Assembly (NCBI GenBank): GCA_003248075.1
Contig: QJYK01000091.1
Coordinates: 1-34,552, forward strand
From: Gemmatimonadota bacterium
Lineage (GTDB): Bacteria; Gemmatimonadota; Gemmatimonadetes; Longimicrobiales; Gaopeijiaceae
Direction: 5' to 3'
Length of the DNA stretch: 34,552 bases
Positions 32,084 to 34,552 of the stretch are shown in pieces. The position numbers and the translations under genes are program-made. Each line of letters opens with the position of its first letter. Positions within the stretch are counted from its first letter, which is position 1. The notes under the pieces are model-generated. The model was not told where the DNA came from. It searched no databases and worked only from the letters and a program-made list of their open reading frames with translations.

Positions 32084-32805
32084 ATACGGTCGAGGATGAA
32101 GTCCGGGGTGAAGCGCGTGAGCCACCCGCTGAGGATGGTGAAGGTGCCGGTCAGGAGCAGGACGCCCAGGAAGACCAGGAGCACGCCGGACGCCTTCTCC
32201 ACCACCGGAATGAACCGGCGGAAGCGCTTGAACGCCTGGAGGAACCAGTCCAGGGCCAGGGCGGCGACCAGGAACGGGATGGCGAGACCCAGCGAGTAGA
32301 CGGACAGCAGGCCGACCCCGGCCCACATCGTGTCCTGGGAGAAGCCATAGGTGAGGATGGCACCGAGCACCGGTCCGATGCAGGGAGTCCAGCCGGCGCC
32401 GAACGCCATCCCGACGCCGAGCGTCCCGAGGTATCCGGCGGGCTTGTCGTTGAGATGGATCCGCTTCTCCTGCAGGAGGGGCAGGAGCCGAAAGACACCG
32501 GCCATGTGAAGCCCGAGGGCGATGATGATCACGCCTCCGATGCGTGCGATCCAGATCTCGTAGGCTTTGAAGAACTGGCCCAGGAACGAGGCGGACGCAC
32601 CCAGCAGCACGAAGATGGCGCTGAACCCGACCACGAACAGCAGCGAATGCGTCAGGGTCAGACGTCGATTCACGCCCCCCTGCAGGTCCTCGAGGCTCAT
32701 GCCGGTCACGAACGTGAGGTAGCTCGGGACCAGCGGCAGGACGCATGGGCTCAGGAACGAGAGCACGCCTGCGCCGAGCGCGATCGCGAAGCCGATGTCG
32801 GTCAA
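32080..32805 (-). CDS. ccdA: Cytochrome c biogenesis/thiol-transfer protein CcdA
   Basis: A 241-residue inner-membrane protein with six hydrophobic segments that carries electrons from cytoplasmic thioredoxin to periplasmic thiol proteins. The redox pair is Cys21 (SFLSPCVLPLVPSYLTFVTG) and Cys142 (FGAGWTPCIGPVLGAIL), each in the conserved Pro-Cys context. The TTG start at 32805 forms TTGA with the stop of the upstream phospholipase-D-like gene, and the protein then begins MTDIGFAIALGAGVLSF, the normal CcdA N terminus. No thioredoxin-like partner (ResA, CcsX) or cytochrome c maturation gene is adjacent. The stop codon lies in the palindromic repeat. Confidence 0.93.
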   Translation of the reverse strand: MTDIGFAIALGAGVLSFLSPCVLPLVPSYLTFVTGMSLEDLQGGVNRRLTLTHSLLFVVGFSAIFVLLGASASFLGQFFKAYEIWIARIGGVIIIALGLHMAGVFRLLPLLQEKRIHLNDKPAGYLGTLGVGMAFGAGWTPCIGPVLGAILTYGFSQDTMWAGVGLLSVYSLGLAIPFLVAALALDWFLQAFKRFRRFIPVVEKASGVLLVFLGVLLLTGTFTILSGWLTRFTPDFILDRI

Positions 32806-34379
32806 TGTTCCCCCTCTGCTTCCGTCTCCGTGGCGTTCCGGTATGCGTAGGCTTCCCGCTCCTCCGCCCGGGACCGCCGGGCCTGCGCATAGGCCCTGAT
32901 CCCGGTGATCGCGCCGAACCATCCCGTAAGCCCGGCCGCGATCCACCCCACCGTGGTCGGAAAGAATGCGAACAGGACCGCGCCCACCACCAGGACGACC
33001 GAGAGGGTCCCCAGGACTGTCCGATCCTCCCTTCCCAACGGGCGGTTCCCCGCCAGCGCGCCACCGAGCGCCGTACCCGCGCGCACCAGCGGCGCCATGC
33101 GGAGGCGCGCCGGGCTCGTCCCCAGAGCGCGAAGCTGCCGTTCGAGTCGCTCCGGCAGCGAGCCCTCGGGGTCCAGGGACTCCTTCGGCGTCTCCATCTC
33201 TCCGGGCGCGGCGGGGAGCAGCGTGCGAACCGCTCCGGGGAGTATGATCTCCCGCGACGACGCGAGGTCCGCGAGAAACAGCCCCTCGAGCTGGGCGGCG
33301 AGACCCGAATCGAGAACGCCCACGTCGATCTCCCAGTTCCCCATCAGGCTGGCCGAGTTGAGGTTGCTCGAGCCGACCCGGCACCAGGTGCTGTCCACCA
33401 CCGAGGTCTTGGCGTGGATCATGGGGCCCTGCCACTCGAACACGCGCACGCCGTTTTCCAAGAGGAAGCGGTAACCTCCCCGGGAGAGGCTGCGCACCAG
33501 GGGCCAGTTGCTGTGGGCCGGAACCAGGATGCGTACATCGACGCCCTGGTGCGCCGCCGCAGCCAGCGCCTCCGACACGGGACGCGGCGCCACGAAATAC
33601 GCGTCGGTGATCCAGATACGGCGCCTCGCCAGCGCCGCCACGAGGTGGAGCGTCCGGTACACCCGCGCTCTTCCGGGCTCCCCCTCGATGATCCAGACCG
33701 GGGTGTCACCCGCTGGCTCCGGGTCCCTGGACGTCGCGGCGAGGAACGAGGGCTCGCCCAGCTCACCCCACAGCCGCTCGAAGGCGAGCGCGGTCGCACG
33801 CGCCGCGGGGCCACGGATCTCGACTCCGGTGTCGCGCCATGGGGGCTTGGTGTCGGTCCCGGCCCACTCGAGCCCGATGCAGAAGCCGCCGACGAACGCG
33901 GCGACGCCGTCCACCGCCACGATCTTCCTGTGGTCGCGTTGGAGGACTCCGAGCGGGTCCCCGTAGGCCATCGAAGGCGGGTTGAACGCGCGCACCTCGA
34001 CCCCGGCCTCTCGCAGCGGCTTCCAGTACCGGGCGGGCGTGGCCCAACATCCGAGCCAGTCGTAGACGAGCTTGACGGGGATGCCTTCGCGGGCCTTCTC
34101 CACCAGCGCATCCCGGAAGGCCCGGCCGACCGGGTCGTCGCGAACCACATAGTTCTCGAAATACACGAATCGGCGGGCTCTGGAGATGGCCTCGATCCAC
34201 GCCTCGAACGTGCTGCCACCCTCAAACTGGAGTCGGAGGTCGTTTCCGACGGACGTCGGTGAGCCCGTGGCCCGCTCCAGGTCCGTCCAGGTCAGGCGCA
34301 CGGGTCCCTGCGGGTGCCCCTCGCCGAGGGCACGGCTCGGCGCGCGTCGTTCGCGGGACAGGGGCGTGGGATCGGGCAC
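32802..34379 (-). CDS. Phospholipase D family, cardiolipin-synthase-like, with C-terminal membrane helices
   Basis: A protein of about 525 aa with two HKD motifs: His150-x-Lys152-x4-Asp157 (HRKIVAVD) and HAKTSVVDSTW with GSSNLNSASL (His322, Lys324). YFENYVVRDDPVGRAF and WITDAYFVAP match cardiolipin synthases, which join phosphatidylglycerols or swap phospholipid head groups. Unlike the usual Cls, no membrane helices precede the catalytic domain; instead the C terminus has two (about 455-505, TVLGTLSVVLVVGAVLFAFF then TTVGWIAAGLTGWFGAI). The start is uncertain: GTG 34379 was taken, GTG 34301 (after CAGGGACCC, giving 499 aa) is nearly as good; frames further up run into the hairpin tract. It overlaps ccdA as TTGA. 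Confidence 0.85.
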   Translation of the reverse strand: MPDPTPLSRERRAPSRALGEGHPQGPVRLTWTDLERATGSPTSVGNDLRLQFEGGSTFEAWIEAISRARRFVYFENYVVRDDPVGRAFRDALVEKAREGIPVKLVYDWLGCWATPARYWKPLREAGVEVRAFNPPSMAYGDPLGVLQRDHRKIVAVDGVAAFVGGFCIGLEWAGTDTKPPWRDTGVEIRGPAARATALAFERLWGELGEPSFLAATSRDPEPAGDTPVWIIEGEPGRARVYRTLHLVAALARRRIWITDAYFVAPRPVSEALAAAAHQGVDVRILVPAHSNWPLVRSLSRGGYRFLLENGVRVFEWQGPMIHAKTSVVDSTWCRVGSSNLNSASLMGNWEIDVGVLDSGLAAQLEGLFLADLASSREIILPGAVRTLLPAAPGEMETPKESLDPEGSLPERLERQLRALGTSPARLRMAPLVRAGTALGGALAGNRPLGREDRTVLGTLSVVLVVGAVLFAFFPTTVGWIAAGLTGWFGAITGIRAYAQARRSRAEEREAYAYRNATETEAEGEH

Positions 34380-34408
34380 GACGGGCGGGGCGCTGGAAGG
34401 AAACGTGC

Positions 34409-34552
34409 CTAGGGAAGCTCTGCCCAGGCATGGCACCCCGCGACCCATGCTGCGCATGGGTACCCCGGAGCGCCACGGCCCCGACCACGCTTCGCGTGGT
34501 GCCCCCCAGGCGGGGCGCACCGGGGTCCCCGCGCGATGCACGCATCGCGTGG
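34409..34552. repeat. Copy 3 of the repeat plus a cluster of hairpins, cut by the window end
   Basis: CTAGGGAAGCTCTG (34409-34422) repeats 14 bases of copy 2. Three short perfect hairpins follow: 34443-34461 (ACCCATGC/GCATGGGT), 34484-34500 (ACCACGC/GCGTGGT) and 34532-34549 (CGCGATGC/GCATCGCG). GCCCC/GGGGC (34501-34516) forms a fourth, and ACCCCGG (34462-34468) can pair with CCGGGGT (34520-34526) around the middle ones. I see no credible protein here. It lies upstream of the cardiolipin-synthase-like gene and may be one end of a mobile or intergenic repeat element. Confidence 0.6.

Noticed and set aside
34380-34541. N-terminal extension of the phospholipase-D-like protein through the hairpin tract
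   Set aside because: The frame happens to be open, but the DNA there is dominated by perfect short hairpins and the repeat end, and the peptide shows no membrane helices or conserved sequence.

Overview
The window is about 34.5 kb of G+C-rich bacterial chromosome (roughly two thirds G+C by eye), densely packed, mostly housekeeping and cell-envelope genes, with many 1-4 base start/stop overlaps and frequent GTG and TTG starts. I infer Gemmatimonadota or a near relative: a Gram-negative-type envelope (beta-barrel protein ending in Phe, lipoproteins), a B12-dependent ribonucleotide reductase, a YYN-type TPR lipoprotein and two long GT-C-like membrane proteins. No rRNA or marker protein settles the phylum. 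I see no complete insertion sequence, prophage, CRISPR array, or restriction or defence system.

Layout. 1-500: three minus-strand tRNA genes, transcribed Thr(TGT)-Tyr(GTA)-Gly(TCC), the order that precedes an EF-Tu gene in many bacteria; transcription leaves the window on the left. 558-8130: a minus-strand train read yihY-type, L,D-transpeptidase, smpB, N-acetylmuramoyl-L-alanine amidase, TPR lipoprotein, pyrD, pyrF, cysS. 8234-12400: minus-strand YtxH-like protein, then pyk, an MBL-fold hydrolase and pgi. 12576-13724: plus-strand RNase D, facing a DksA/TraR-type zinc protein; then fabH. 15421-15705: plus-strand YggX-type iron protein with two CxxC pairs. 15719-19235: minus-strand train of M28 peptidase-like lipoprotein, nitrilase, GT-C-like membrane protein. 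19308-20774: exported M20 amidohydrolase (plus). 20801-23347: nrdJ (minus), with the best promoter in the window and two DnaA-box-like sites in its leader. 23650-26778: a secreted gluzincin/beta-propeller/outer-membrane-barrel fusion. 26781-27452: unknown membrane protein. 27401-30021: murQ then a second GT-C-like gene (minus). 30235-32022: MdlA-like ABC exporter half. 32080-34379: phospholipase D/cardiolipin-synthase-like gene and ccdA (minus). 34409-34552: a hairpin-rich non-coding tract cut by the window end.

How the genes fit together: much of the content serves the envelope (amidase, L,D-transpeptidase, MurQ recycling, FabH lipid initiation, phospholipid synthase, CcdA thiol transfer, two GT-C-like proteins, ABC exporter), with glycolysis (pyk, pgi), pyrimidine synthesis (pyrD, pyrF) and deoxynucleotide supply (nrdJ). 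The least explained items are the nrdJ leader, a small dispersed repeat with CTAG borders (three copies), the terminal hairpin cluster, the three-part protease/propeller/barrel protein, and the four-cysteine YggX.
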